A stretch of 64,000 bases of DNA. Source: Kryptolebias marmoratus. Lineage: Eukaryota > Chordata > Actinopteri > Cyprinodontiformes > Rivulidae. This document shows, one piece after another, positions 1-13,000 of the stretch. Each line of letters starts with the position of its first letter. Position 1 is the stretch's first letter. Location of the stretch: the NCBI RefSeq assembly GCF_001649575.2, contig NC_051448.1, forward strand, positions 20,092,384 through 20,156,383, read 5' to 3'. Below the pieces are notes generated by a model, which worked only from the letters and a program-made list of their open reading frames with translations, searched no databases and was not told the origin of the DNA. Position numbers and translations under genes: made by a program.

Positions 1-26
1 CCTGAAGCTATTTTTTTTACTGGCTG

Positions 27-1240
27 ATGTCGATTAGCTGTGGGGGCCATCTTGAATCAGATTGACTCCAAAAGTTAATCACTTGTAGACGTGCATCCAC
101 TGATATCAGAAAGTTTTATCTTAATCAATCTCATGGTTCTTGAGTTATTTTCCTAAAAGACAGAATATGCATACAGGACTGTCTAATTCGGTGTGGGGTG
201 GAAGTAGGGGGTATTGCGTGGGTCGTTGCCCTCCCCGGCCCTCTCATGGTTACACCCCTGGACAAGCTGTTAAACTCCAAACTGAGGTTGACCAAAGAGC
301 TGTCTACAACGGGGAAAATATTAAAGCCACTCACTGCAGTGTCATGAAAAACCAAAATCAAATCTGCACAATATTTTTCTCATACTAGTGGTTAATGTGT
401 CCTTAACTTAAATATTTGCAAGCAAGCATTGTGAACAGGCTGCCAGCTACCACGTGTGGTAGTTTACCTGCAGAAAGAGCAAAATTCACTGAAAGTTAGT
501 CAACAACAGAAGAGTTGTGCAGGATGGAGAAGTTCCGATGCGTTTTGATGCGTTGGTACCTTTTTATGCTCAGATTTGTTGAGTCACGCTCAGTGGTTAG
601 AGCTGTTGCCTCACAGTCCAGGGTGTCTCCTGAATACAGTCACCAGCTCCCTGGAACACAGAAAAAAAAAGCAGGTAAACTAAGGAAGTTTTGCCAAAGC
701 TGCACGAGTCTAAATACAGAGGTCAGTGTTTATTAGCCCTGCACCGCCCTGCTTGATCCTCCATAATTACTCCTCACAGTCGTCTTACTCGTTCTTTCTT
801 TTCTTTCACGTTCTTTTCTTTCTCATATTTGTACCTGAACGTCCAACTTGGTTTTCAGCGGGTTCAGCCAAGTGCTCCGTTTACGCTGAGTGCATACCTG
901 CATTTCAGGAGTAAGTTTTTTTTTTTTTTTCAAACTGCCCCTGTCGATATAGATCAGGATAATCTTTTAATGTTCGTAGTGAATTCCTCTAATCGTTCTT
1001 GCCCACAGAACACCACTTTAAAATGGCAGAAACGTTCCTTTAATGGAGCATTAGTGAGAGGTCATGCCTGAGTGACCTCACACAGGCGAACGTTATTTTC
1101 CTTTTAAACAAGAATATTTGGTATTCTGCAAAAACCAAACAGATAAATCTAATTTGTTGTTGTGTCTGTTTGTGGACAGAAGCCATGTTGGATGTTCATG
1201 TGACTGAAACAGGCTTCAGACGGACAGACAGGAAACAGAC
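27..1240. other. Upstream flank: repeat fragments, no gene
   Basis: 27-165 is a copy of the dispersed repeat described at 3361. 265-330 (ccaaactgaggttgacc aaagagctg) matches the end of the palindromic MITE family. 588-640 (gctcagtggttagagctgttgcctcacag) resembles the head of a fish SINE. The rest has no convincing exon; the short open frames lack family resemblance. Confidence 0.45.
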
Positions 1241-1276
1241 AGACAGAGAGGAAGAGGAGGAGGAGGAGGAGGAGGA
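1241..1276 (+). repeat. (GAG)n / (GAGG)n microsatellite
   Basis: Simple GAG-type repeat following GACA repeats, at the left edge of the CpG-rich zone. Confidence 0.85.
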
Positions 1277-1299
1277 TGCTCTGGTAACCCCTCACCTAC

Positions 1300-2430
1300 A
1301 TCATCATCTCTTTTGTGCACGGCGCGCCGCAGGCCCGCGTCCCCGCGTCCCCGCGCTCTGCCCAGCTGTCACCTCCGGCATTGGTCCGCCGAGCAGACAC
1401 ACGTAGGCGAGGATCCGACCAGCCCCCTTCCTCCTCCCGCTCACTGAGGAGCCGGCGAGCGGCGGGACGGCCACGGCAGCGACNNNNNNNNNNNNNNNNN
1501 NNNNNNNNNNNNNNNNNNNNNNNNNNNNNNNNNNNNNNNNNNNNNNNNNNNNNNNNNNNNNNNNNNNNNNNNNNNNNNNNNNNNNNNNNNNNNNNNNNNN
1601 NNNNNNNNNNNNNNNNNNNNNNNNNNNNNNNNNNNNNNNNNNNNNNGGGTGGGGGTGGGGGTGGGGGGGTTCTCCTGCTCCGTCTGCGGAGCCGGGTGGA
1701 GATCAGCGAGGGAGGCGGATAAACCGCCGCTTTCTGACCGTTATTTTTCTGAAAGTGCGGCGCTAACACCGACAATAAGCTGTCGATGATCACACTTTCC
1801 TGTGGATTTATTTAAATCCCCGAGCTTAATTCCAGCCCGAGTCGTCGTGTGCGCCGAGCAGAAGCCCGCCAACAGCTATGAGGGGTTTTAGTTTATATTC
1901 GTGGACAAATATGAGCGACATTGCAATCATCTATGGCGGCACGAGATGGCCTTGTTTATCCCACTTTTTGTTGTTATATTTTAATAAGGTTGTGTACTCC
2001 CATGCGATGCCCCCCGTAGTGTATTAATGCGTCTTTCATAAAATATAGCCTAGGAGTGCTTTAACATGACTTTATTTCTGTAAAATGCGGTTGTTTTCGG
2101 CTGTAGTCCACCCCCTCCTCCGTCCGGCTCCGTCCCTCCCGGCGAAGCTCGTGTCAGAACACGTTGTTGGGCCGGGGGTGTGTACCCGAGAAACCAGCGC
2201 TCAGCCAATCAGCGGCCACGTTCCACCCACACTCTGGCGCTTGTTTACTACTAACGCCGAGCGCTGATTGGCGGAGAGCTGCGAGCGCCGATTGGCTGAG
2301 CGCTGGGGGCAAACCCCGATCGCTGATTGGATGGAGCCGAGGGGGAAACTCAGGCTTTGTGCTGCATTTGGGTGCGTGGAAAAGAACTGGACAAAACACG
2401 CATGGCCGCGTGTTTTCAAGGAGTAAACAA
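1300..2430 (+). promoter_or_regulatory. CpG-rich probable znf395 promoter with NF-Y box cluster
   Basis: 1300-1740 is GC- and CpG-rich and interrupted by the gap at 1484-1646. 2085-2345 is a second CG-rich block with four NF-Y-type boxes: CCAAT at 2205-2209 and ATTGG at 2267-2271, 2291-2295 and 2326-2330, three of them in similar GCTGATTGGnnG contexts. Position and orientation fit the promoter or first noncoding exon of znf395. No start site can be read. Confidence 0.5.
1484..1646. other. Assembly gap (N run)
   Basis: 163 unresolved bases inside the CpG-rich promoter zone. An unseen first exon of znf395 could lie here. Confidence 1.
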
Positions 2431-3360
2431 TGTACACTACATAATATCACAACTATTATTGTAAACTGGTTTTGACACGAGTTAAGCTGTTTTTAACTGC
2501 TGAAGAAACATGATTTTTGTGTACTTTCAAATGTTCTAGTCAGGCAAAGCTGTGTTTATGAAATGATATATTTACTTTTGTTTACTGTATTTTGATGGTC
2601 TTATCTGATGTTTTGTACTTCTGCTGTACTGATAATTCTCATTCTGGTTCGATCATTTACTAATGAGGCGTTTCCAGAAACTTACGCTGCTGCATTGGAC
2701 AGCACAAATATGCCATTAAACACAGGAAACGTAAACTGTTTGTTGCACAGACATTGCTTTGAGCCTTCCAGTTTTTTATTCCTGGATTATTCCTACTTGA
2801 GCTGAATGCAGCATTGCCCTGGTTTCACCTCTTTAGGCTGCAGGCCAGAGAAAAGGCAGCCAAACGCCAGATTACGCCCGTGGAACGTGTTATCAGTCAC
2901 ATGGCTCAGCGGTGAAAACAACCAAATGACATCAAGATTTGGTTTAGTCATTAACTAAAAGCAAAACCTACTCAAGTTTGTTTTTTTCATTTAAGTCGTG
3001 CAATCATGTCCCAGCCTCGTCCCTGTCTGGCTCAGAATTGAAGGATGGTGTTTACCAGCGGCGGGTTTACTTCAAAGCTGCTGCCTCTTGAAGTCGACAT
3101 GTTTTTGCCTTCACTGAGTGCATTCTAGCTGCACCATTAACGCTCATCACTTAAGAAAGACGTGAGGCTTCTACAACAAACCTCAATTAAAGCCCGTAAG
3201 TCCTCGAAGGAATGCACGTCACCTGCTGCCTTTCATGCCAGAGTTTTAATCGGCGATCATCTTGTGTTGAGAAACGACTGAGTTGTAGCTCGAACCTTGA
3301 TAATAATACGCGCAACGGAATGTTGCAAGATGCCACGCTCAGAGCATTGGTTGTGAATAA

Positions 3361-3584
3361 CTCTCAGCTACTACCACACCAAATTTCACCTCAATATCTG
3401 CTAAACTGACTGAGTTACTGGCACCTTTGAGTTGGCTAATGTTGAGCATGTGTGGCGGCCATCTTGAATTGGATTGACTTCAAAAGTTGATCAGTTGTAG
3501 ATGTATATCCAATGATTATTTTGTGAAAGTTTAGTAAAAAAACATCCAGGGATTCATGAGATATTTTGCTAACAGACAAACAGG
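3361..3584 (+). repeat. Dispersed repeat family, ctctcagctactaccac...gagatattttgctaacagac
   Basis: Shares ordered blocks with 12010-12156 (ctctcagctactaccaca, then aaagttaatcagttg[ct]aga, then gagatattttgctaacagac) and with 27-165 (ggccatcttgaat, aagttaatcacttgtagacg). A terminal fragment recurs at 8708-8735. No coding capacity and no clear target-site duplication. Confidence 0.7.
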
Positions 3585-3821
3585 GCTAACTCCAAGAGTT
3601 AATGCTAAAGTTTTGGTAGCAGACGTGCACATAAACCCACACACAAAGATATGGGCAAAATCCTTATCATCTGCCTTTCCCTTTTTGCCGAGGCCAATCG
3701 TTAAGGCCAGCTGCACGTAATATTCAGCTCATCTGAACACTTTAAAGAAGCATAAACCACTGGACTTCTGAGAGTGAAAAGCAATGAAACGCTTTTGTTT
3801 GTTTAAATGTCTCGCCCGCAG

Positions 3822-4005
3822 CGACGTGCGACACTGTGCTGAAGTCCCCTTCACTGAGTGCGGCAGCACCATGGCAGCTATGGGACCAGAGGACAGGAGC
3901 GGGACGTGCAGGACGGACGGGACGGCGTCCTGCCTGCTGGGACAACAGGACCGCGTGTCCACAGCGACGCACGGCAGCAGAGAGGCTGACGTGCGGCCGA
4001 CTCCG
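3822..4005 (+). CDS. znf395: znf395 putative first coding exon (5'UTR plus 45 codons)
   Basis: An acceptor (pyrimidine-rich, ending cccgcag at 3821) opens the exon. ATG at 3871 sits in a strong context (agcaccATGgca), and 45 open codons run to a donor ccg|gtgagc at 4005/4006, phase 0, which fits the next exon. The encoded peptide starts [11 protein letters not shown] and shows no domain. Chosen because it is the only ATG-bearing open exon with good borders upstream of the certain exons. A different first exon inside the N gap remains possible. Confidence 0.45.
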
Positions 4006-7000
4006 GTGAGCCAGGCGAAGGGGGTCGAAGCTTTAGACCGAGAGAATGCTTCACGTGTCCCCAGATCCTGTCCTCGTCTCTTCTGCTGTTGTTGTTTTCA
4101 TACCGCTGCTCATATAGTCACAGTAAGAAGAGACGACAGAGTTCTTGGGCTCGGTGAAGAAAAAGAAAATAAAAAAAGACTTTGCTGCCTGATCAGCCCC
4201 TGGCGGCTGCTTCCTTCTCGTACAGTTTATCTCTGTCAGATTTGTTTTTTTTGCTGACTGCAGGCACGACGCCACAGACAAAACAGGAAATATTTTCTCA
4301 CCTGCCTTATTTGTCGCACTGTCGCGGTTCAGCTGCAGGGTACGGGATGCTTAAACAACTTACCTCAAATAGTCCTAGAGAGACGGGTTCAGACAGGCTG
4401 GGGTGGCAAAAAGGTATGAATAATTAATGTCTCACCTGTTGCCGATAGCTCTTATAGCTCTTTGAACGGCTTCACTTGGGGAGAACTAGGAGCTGAATTC
4501 TGACTGGAATCTTACGGTTATTTGCAAACACAAGCAGCAGCAGCAGCAGCTGATAGCATTTCCGTCAATCGCTATGAAACTCTGAAGGTCGTAGTTGTTG
4601 CTAGACAGCTCAGAGGTCCGTTCAGACTAGCCTCTTTCAGCTTGTCAGTACGTCCGGAGCTGACCCACTTCCAAAGAGGATTTTGCCGTTTTAAAACCAC
4701 TCCAGTCTTCAGAGTTCCTTAGGAGTTCATGCAAACCTTCCTGCTACTGGCTGAGTTGATATGACACCGGTGGTATGGTGGAAATGTTCTGAAAGTGCTA
4801 GATCTACTAATGGTGCTTTTTACGTTTGCATGAACTGCTGTAAAACTTTGAGGTTGGAGCTGTTCTATAACAGCAGCAGTTAGGGACGGGCAGTGGTTTT
4901 TGATTATTTGAAGTCTAGTTAAAATGAATTAAATCAAAGAATTAGTGTGACCACCAAGACTGTAATCACTGTGTTTTTTTCAACAGTACACCCCCCCTCT
5001 CAACAAAAAGAGAAAGAAAACTGAGCAACCCAGTGTCTGTTTCAGCCACTGTGTTTTATTTTGAAAGGAATATAAAGTGTAAACAATGCTCTCGGGTGAG
5101 CTCGGCTTTACTGTTAGAATGCAGACATCCCCCAATCTATTGCTGATCCACTGAACCGCTAAAAATTAAAGAATATAATGATCCCCGGCTAGCACGACCA
5201 GCAGCAGCACATTATTTTTTAGACTTTTTTTAACGCAACCGTCCTAAAGCATAAAATGGCAGCTGAGATTAGCGCTCGTTAAGTTGCTTTTCTCTGCATT
5301 TTCTCATGCCCTGCATGAGGAAAGGATGAAACAAGCGTGAACCGCTGCAGGTCGGTCTTATGTGTGGAGCTTTGGCTGCTAGGTGGACGGTGGAGATGGG
5401 ACAAGGGGACCAGGAGGGGACTTCGGGTGTTGAGTTTTTTTGAAGAAAAATTGTGGAATTACTGAAGAATCTGCCGCAGTCTGCTTTGGTCTTAGCCCCC
5501 ACTAGCCGTTAGCTCGTCAGTCCGATGAGAAATAAACCGTATTACAGCAAACCAAGGTGATTCAAAGAGCTATCCACAACAGGTAAGATATTATTTGTTC
5601 ATAAGTTCGCTGCAGAGCTCCTCAGAGTTTGTCTATGGTTCCTCCTGATCACGTGGGATGAAGGTTAATAATAACAACAAGCAGAGTCGCAGGCTTGAAA
5701 CTGAGAGTGTTCCTTCCTCCCTGCTGAAGGTGCACACCCAGAGGGGCCACCACAGGAGCAAGATGTCCGCCTGGGGCAACCTGTCTGCTCCTCTGCAGCA
5801 CGCCGGAGCCGCCGCGCACCTCGGCGGCGTGCCGCCCCCCAGAGAGGCTCCGTACAGGTGAGAGACGCCGCGGGTGGCGCTGTCGCGGGGGGCCGCCGCT
5901 CGAGTGAGATCTGAGGATGCTTCTTTGCTCGAGTGAGAACTAAGGATGCTTCTTTGTGTCCTCTGCAGCTTCAGGAGCCCGGAGTCCGTGGAGATGGACG
6001 AGATCATGGCAGCCATGGTTCTGACCAGCCTGTCCTGTAGTCCCGTGGTCCAGAGCCCTCCGCAGACAGATCCCGGTCCAGGTCTGACCCGCTGCACTTG
6101 TTTCAAATGTGACCTGTTGGTGTCTGCAACAATCAGAACCGATTCAAGGTTCTAAACCTGTGATAAAATCCCCCTTTTTTATTTTAAAACCAGCTGAAAA
6201 TGGCATTTATCCATTTGTTTAAACCAAAGTGTTCCTGGTCTCTGATCAGTCTGAAAGAGTCTTCTGCTAAAATCTTTCTAACTGGTTTTATTTGTCAGCT
6301 GCTAACTTGTAATCTGCTCACTAAGTGAATTTTGGTTCAGATGAACTGCTAGAGAGCCTTTGTAAGTCATGAGAAAGTTAAAGTCGTATTCCTAGTTTTA
6401 AAGCAGCCACAACATTAAAGACTGCTCAGTTTCCAGGTTTGTAGTTTGGATTATCACCTTCAGTCTGAAGTCGTTTTTTTTTTTACTTCTGTCTCTTTAA
6501 AACCTCCTACTGACACATTTGTCTCTGATCAGTCAGAAGTCGGAGGTAGCAGCTTATTCTGTAAGACCCAAACTAGCAGCTGAGCAGGAATTATACTGAG
6601 ACTTCACAGAGGATTCAGACCCCTCTGCAATTGTGTTATGTTGTCCCTTTCGACAGTTATTTAAATTCTTTTGTTTCTCTTATTTTTGTAGATGTCTTAA
6701 AACCAATACACCCTAACATAAAACATTTCCATAAGTATTCAGATTTTACTTACAGATCTGAAGCACCTGTGTCAGAAGTTACAGCCTCTGGTTTTGGGGT
6801 TTGACACAACGAGCTCTGAGACTCCTGGATTGGAGGATTTTTTTGCCTTTTTTTTTTTTTGAAAAAATCCTCTCCAGCTCAGTCAGAAAGGACGTGAACC
6901 ACTGGTAGACAGTCGTGTTCAGGTTTCTCCAGAGATATCCAGCAGGGCTGAAGTCAGGGTCCTGGCTAGTCCACTCTAAGACAGTCAGAGTTGTCTCTAA

Positions 7001-10000
7001 GACACCCCTGAGGTGTCTTCTCTGTGGAAGGTCCAGTCTGAGCTCATGAGCCATGTCAAGAGGTTTTATTATTCGGTTTCCTTCCACCCTGACCAGCCTC
7101 CCGGTCCCTGCTGCTGAAAAACAGCCCCACAGCATGCCACCACCGTGCTTCACTGTTTCCTTCATTCAAACAGCTCAATCTTGGTTTAAACAGACTAGAG
7201 CAGGGGTATCCAGTCCTGGTCCTTGAGGACCACCATCCTGCATGTTTTCCTTGTTTCCCTGCTCCAACACACCTGATTCAGTGGTTAAATCACCTCTTCA
7301 TGTTCTGCAGAAGCCTGTTAATGACACACTGATTCAAATCAGGTGTGTTGGAGCAGAGAAACAAGTAAAACATGCAGGATGGTGGCCCTCCAGGACCAGG
7401 ATTGGAGACCACTGGACTAGAGGATCTTGTTCCCCACAGACTGAGTCCTGTCTGTTTCACATTGAGGAGAGGCTTCCACTCTGCCTTAAAGTCCAAACCA
7501 ATGAAGGTCAGTTCTTGTTGACTTCTGGACCTCAGTCCCATCTCCACACAGGACCTGTGGACTTCAGGTGGAGACTCCTCTCCCTGATTGTGGACTTCAG
7601 GTGGAGAGTCCCCTCCTTGATTGCTCATTGAGGCCAGCCTCAGAGTCCTGGTTGGACCAAACCTCTTCCATTCAAGGCATATAGAGTCCACCGAGCTCCA
7701 AACAACCTTCAGGGCAAAACCATTTTTTTTATCCTCCCCCAGATCCGTGCCTTGCAACAATCCTGTCTCTGAGCTCCTTTGGTTTGGTGTTTTTTGCTCT
7801 TATTGTCAGCTAGGAGGCCTTCTGTGGAGAGGAGTGCTTCCAGATCAGGTCCAATCAGTTTCATTTACCACAGGTGGAGTCCAGTCAAAGTGTAGAAACG
7901 TTTCAGATCAGGAGGCCCCAGAGATAAACTTCCAGTGTTGTTGTAAAAGGACTGAAAAGTTATGTAAGTGCGATATTTCAGGTTTTTTTTTATCTTTAAT
8001 AGATTTAAAATCTTGCATAAAATTCTGTTTTCCCTACTGAGGAAAAAAATAATATAAAAGATTCTGCAACATAACAAAATTAAACAAAATCAAAGTGAAG
8101 GGGTCTGAATACTTGCTGGAGTTGCTGTAAAATAAACATTTTAGGGGCAGTTTTACTTGAGCCAAACAATCAAGTGACTTGGTTCAAACCTTGAATAAAA
8201 AAAAAAAAGCATATTTAATTAAAAAACGTTTTTTTATTAATTTTGGTAAAATTATGAACATGTGACATGTAAGGAGCAGAGAGGAGTAAGCACATCCTGC
8301 AGTGCTGGTAAATCTGTCCCAGTTGTGCCGACCTTTAACGCAGCAGGAGGAGCGTTTCCTTCAACTAACCTGAGCGAACCCTCTGTCTCGACCCCAGCCG
8401 GCTCGTCTTCGTCGGTCGACATGGAGAGCGGCGGCGGGGAGCTGTCCGACAGCGGCAGCAGCGGCTACTGGAGCTGGGACCACGGCAGCGTTAGCCCCGC
8501 CCCCTCGCCGTCCGTCACGGAGGCGGACAGCAGCCCCGACGAAGGCCTGCACATGGAGCTGGATCAGGGGGAGGAGCTCGGCGCCAAAAAGCCAAAGGTA
8601 CGCGTCCGCCTCATGCCGCCCGCCGCCTTTCACGGGCGGCGTTTTAAACTTAAGATGACGGCGAGAAGGAAGGGAGTCACGGCTGCTTCTGGTCAAACCT
8701 CGTCCAGCGATTCGTGAGATATTTTACTAACAGTGCAGACAGATGCGGGCGTAAACGGCACAGCCCTGCGTTTGCCTTCAGCAGCAGGCGATTAAAGAAG
8801 AAAATATGCACCCTCAGTGTGCTGTGATTCTCAGTGGTGACATGTTGCACAATGTAGACAAAATCCGCAAAAAGAAAACTGCGAGAATAATGAAATTATT
8901 TGGGCGAAACAGGTGAAAGCCAGCCCTCTTGGGAGCTCCACAGCTCAGACAGTAGAATCATCATTCAGTTTAAATTGCTCACAGAAAGTTGGACTTTAGA
9001 TTGCCTTTATGTTTCATCATTTTTGGATCTATTTTCTTCTTCTGCTCAGAGCGTGATGACGTCACACTCGCTTTTCCTCCGTTTTCAGTTCATCGCAAGG
9101 AAACTCCTCCTGAATCCCGCGCTGCTTCTAGCCCGCGTGCGGTTTAGCCATCAAAACGCGGCCAGTTTCACGCAGTGTGTCTCTCGCGGCTGCAGGGCCT
9201 AGGTGCAGGGCGCACACATCCAAGCTCAAAAAATGCTCTCTTCGAAACTGCTCCATTCAGCTCGTCACGTCTCCATCGTAAAACGCCGCAGACGCGTAAA
9301 AGCTCACCATCAGAGGCTTCTGCAGCTCAAGACGTTTTAAGAGCCGAGGCTTACTTTTCAGTCCGCGTCTCCGTCTGCCCGTCTAGTTTTTGCCGTCAGG
9401 AAGTGTGGTGACCCCGGCGCTTTCCAAATGAGCGTGTCTCTTAATGTCGGTTCTGTTTGCGTTTGGGTTAGTGATCCTGCTGTCTCCCCCACTGCTCTGA
9501 CCCCCCCCCCGTGTTGTGTTCTCCCTCCCACAGAGCTCCGTGCGCAGCGTGTACAAGTGTCTGTGGCCCAGCTGTGGCAAAGTGCTCACGTCTTCGGTGG
9601 GAATAAAGCGACACATCCGCGTGACGCACCTGGGGTGAGCTGACGCCTTCCACCTTTTCCCCCTGGCGCGTACTTCAGGGCCTCCCTCCCCCGATCCCCT
9701 TCCATCCCTCCCACAGAGGGTTAATCATGGTGGAGCTGTTGAGCTCAAACAGCACTGTAAAAAAAAAAACGTGTTGAGGAAGGAAATCAGTTTCACTTTG
9801 TCAAAACAAATGTTTCCTCTAACGGGTATTTTTTATTTATTTTTTGTTTTTTTCCCGCACCAACCTCATGACTTAGAAAGAAGGAAGGAAAACAAACTGA
9901 TAGATGATGAAACAACAATAAAGAAAAGGAAAATCATCCTCCTACCTGGTGGGAAACAAAACAAATAAGCTGCAATGTTTTGCAAACGTCACATTTTTCT

Positions 10001-13000
10001 GTATTCATTTCATCACTTTGTTCTTCACCTCTACGAGGCGGCTTTTTGTTTGGCTTTTTGGCTTAATTATAGCAGTTTAGGTTTTCAAAGTAAAAGCCTC
10101 TTTATTTGTCTTCCTTGGGAGAAATTAGCCTCGGACAGAGGGGTTACACTGCACAGACATCGCACTCATTCATACCATCAAAATGTTAATAAATACACCA
10201 ATAAATGAATAAAATCATTAAAAAACAGCTACAACACATGATCCTCCAACCTCTGAATACCTCACTGACAAACTAAACTAATTAATCAGGAATTACTTAA
10301 TTCTGCTCATCTCAACACATAATTTGCATCCTTTTGATGGCATCAAATCTCTTTTAGGACCATTTTTTTTTGTCCAGATTTGCTGTTTTTTGGCTCCTTT
10401 TAGTGACGGTGTGCCTCATTTCTACCTGCAGCACCAAACCTCGGTTCTATTCATCTCTAACTGGACCTTTTGAATCCGTGTATGGTTCGTTCTTTGGTTT
10501 TTTCGTTTCAAAATAAAATTGCAAAAACAAAACAAGCATGTGTTTTTTTTGTTTTTCAGTTACCAGTAGGTGGCGGTAATGTACACCTTCAGTTTCTTGC
10601 CAACCGCCATTAAAATCCACAAGAAGAACTTTTTCAGTTAGCGCTTCAGAATCTACTAGTTTAAAAATGGATCCGTTTGTCTTATTTAGAGGGAATTGAC
10701 GCATTTCATTGAGAGCTGATGATCTTACTTTCAACAAGATTTCTTATAATATTAATTAATATTCCAAGTAAATAATTAAATCAGTACATTACCGCCACCT
10801 ACTGGTAACTTAAAAAGTTACGTGCCGGGAGTTCAGGTCTTTATTTCCGGTTCCGCCATAAGGTCCCGTTGAATTAACAACAAAATAAAAGCTCCTCTTT
10901 GGTTTAACCATTGCAGTTAAAAAAACACAAAACGTATCCCTTTTTTATTTTTGCAATTGCCGTTTTTCTATTTTCGTTTTTAAAAGGAAAAAACAAAAAA
11001 AACCACATGCTTGGTTTGTTTTTGCAATTTTATTTTGAAACGGACAACCCAAAGAACGAACCATACACGGATTCTTATGTTCCTTCTTCGTTGTTGGTTT
11101 TTTTTGTTGCTTTTGTAGTTAGTTTGAACTAACAGCGGTTGGAACCGTTCACACCTCGCAGCAGAGGTTAAGGGTGCTAATAACCGGTCGAAAAACTGAA
11201 CTATAAACGTGAGCAAAGGCCTGAGGTCCACTGGGACCAAACGAAACAGGAAGCAAGCACACGAGCCCAACTAACTGAAACACAAGACGACAAAACATAA
11301 AACCAGGAAGCTAATCAACCAATGAGACATAAAATGTGTCATCTTTTATGTTTAAAAGCATATCGCAGACATTTTGAAGTGGGGTTATGTAGAATCGGTA
11401 TGAACGGGTAATTTCCTACCCGTTGCAAATAGCTCTTTGTTTCATTCTGACTGGACTGACGAGCTAACGGCTAGTCGGGGACGCAGCCAAGACTAAAGAG
11501 GAAAGAGCTGGATTCTCAGCTGCGAGCGCTGTTCTACAAACCTTCGCGTCACGCAGGTAATGTGTAGGGCGGCGGCGGCGAGCTGTAGCACTTCCTGCGG
11601 TCACACTGAACGGCAGGGTAAAGGTTAAATAGTCGGATTGCATAAATCACTGCGAAAACACCGACGACTCGAGTCGTTTAAAAACAGCAAAATCCACTTT
11701 GGAGAAATGTTGCGGCATTCCAGAAGGAAGTGCTACAGCTAGCTGCTGTTGCCGCTGTTTGTAAACAATCGTGCAAATTGAAAATGACAGCAGTGTAAAG
11801 GTTTGTGAGGAAGCATTGCCTTGAACTGCTGTGAAATTGTGAAAATTGAAGATGTTTGAAACGTCCTTTTTGACATTTGCTGCATTCTGACTAGCCATTA
11901 GCTCATAAGTCCAGCCTAAATTTAACTCTTTTTCCTTGTAAATGACAATAGAAGCAATGATATGTGATACTGTGAGATCTTGGACACTCAGAGAACGTGA
12001 TGAGGACAACTCTCAGCTACTACCACAGCAAATTTAGCCGATTATCTTTAAATCTGACAGAGTTTTAGACGTTTCTGTGGCGCTCAGTTTGAATCAGGTC
12101 GACCCTAAAAGTTAATCAGTTGCAGATGGAGTTCACGAGATATTTTGCTAACAGACATTCAGACTCTTCTGGCTTCAGCGGCGGGTGACAGTCGACCAGG
12201 CGGCAAATCTGAGCAGCCCCATCGCAGCCGAACTGTCGGCCTTTTTTAGTGTGGAACAAACACAGCCGCTTCAGTTTCGCAGCGCCGGACGTTTTCAGGC
12301 TCGGAGTCCTTCTGCTCAGTCTGCGACGTCAGCTGCAAGGTTCCCGTGTAGTCTCGGTGAGATCATGCAGTTTTAATGGAGCGAGCTATAAATATGGAAA
12401 GCCATAAAATGAGGTTTCAGCTCGTGAACTTTATCTGTCCGTCTCTTCGGTGACGTGTCGATTTATGGCGGTCTGGTTTTCCAACGTTTGTTCCGCTCGG
12501 CTGCTCTTCCAGTCTGAGCAGCTGAGAAATCCAGACGGTTTAGCCCCCGAAAAGATTTCTCTGCTGCAAAACAGCATTAAAAAAATAAGAGGGGATAAAA
12601 GTTTCAGGTTGTGGAGGAGCTCTGAGTTGGCGAGGGGAAGGGAGAGTTTGTATCTGGGCCACAGGAAGTGCAGCTTTCACTCGAAACACACGAGTCACTC
12701 TTTTTTTTCTTCTTCTTTTTTTTTTTTTTTCCTGTGTGTCCGCTGGTTTGTTCTGACCAAACACACAGCAGTGGCTCCGATCAGTCCCAGAGGGAGGAGG
12801 ACTTCTACTACACCAAGATCTGCTGTGAGGCCGTGGAAACCGGCTCCGCTCCGGTCCTGGCTCCAGCTCCGGCTTCGGCTCCAGGTCCAGCTCTGGCTCC
12901 AGCTCCAGCTCCAGCTCCAGGTCCAGGTCCAGGTCCAGGTCCGGCTCCAGCTCCAGGTCCAGGTCCAGGTCCAGGTCCAGGTCCGGCTCCAGCTCCGGCC

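Larger units (their letters stand above)
6612..8112 (-). mobile_element. Degenerate Tc1/mariner-like transposon
   Basis: The ends are inverted: cagacccctctgcaattgtgttatg on the left and cataac...caaagtgaaggggtctgaatac on the right, the typical ends of a fish Tc1-like family. On the - strand 7165-6779 encodes a transposase remnant ([20 protein letters not shown], then [20 protein letters not shown]); the N-terminal part is decayed and the last catalytic Glu of a PIExLW-type motif is lost (SPAGYLW). A hAT-like MITE is inserted at 7201-7414. It lies in the znf395 intron before exon 4. Confidence 0.85.

Noticed and set aside
1296..1793. Open frames crossing the N gap
   Set aside because: They rely on unknown bases; the same applies to 20900-21403.
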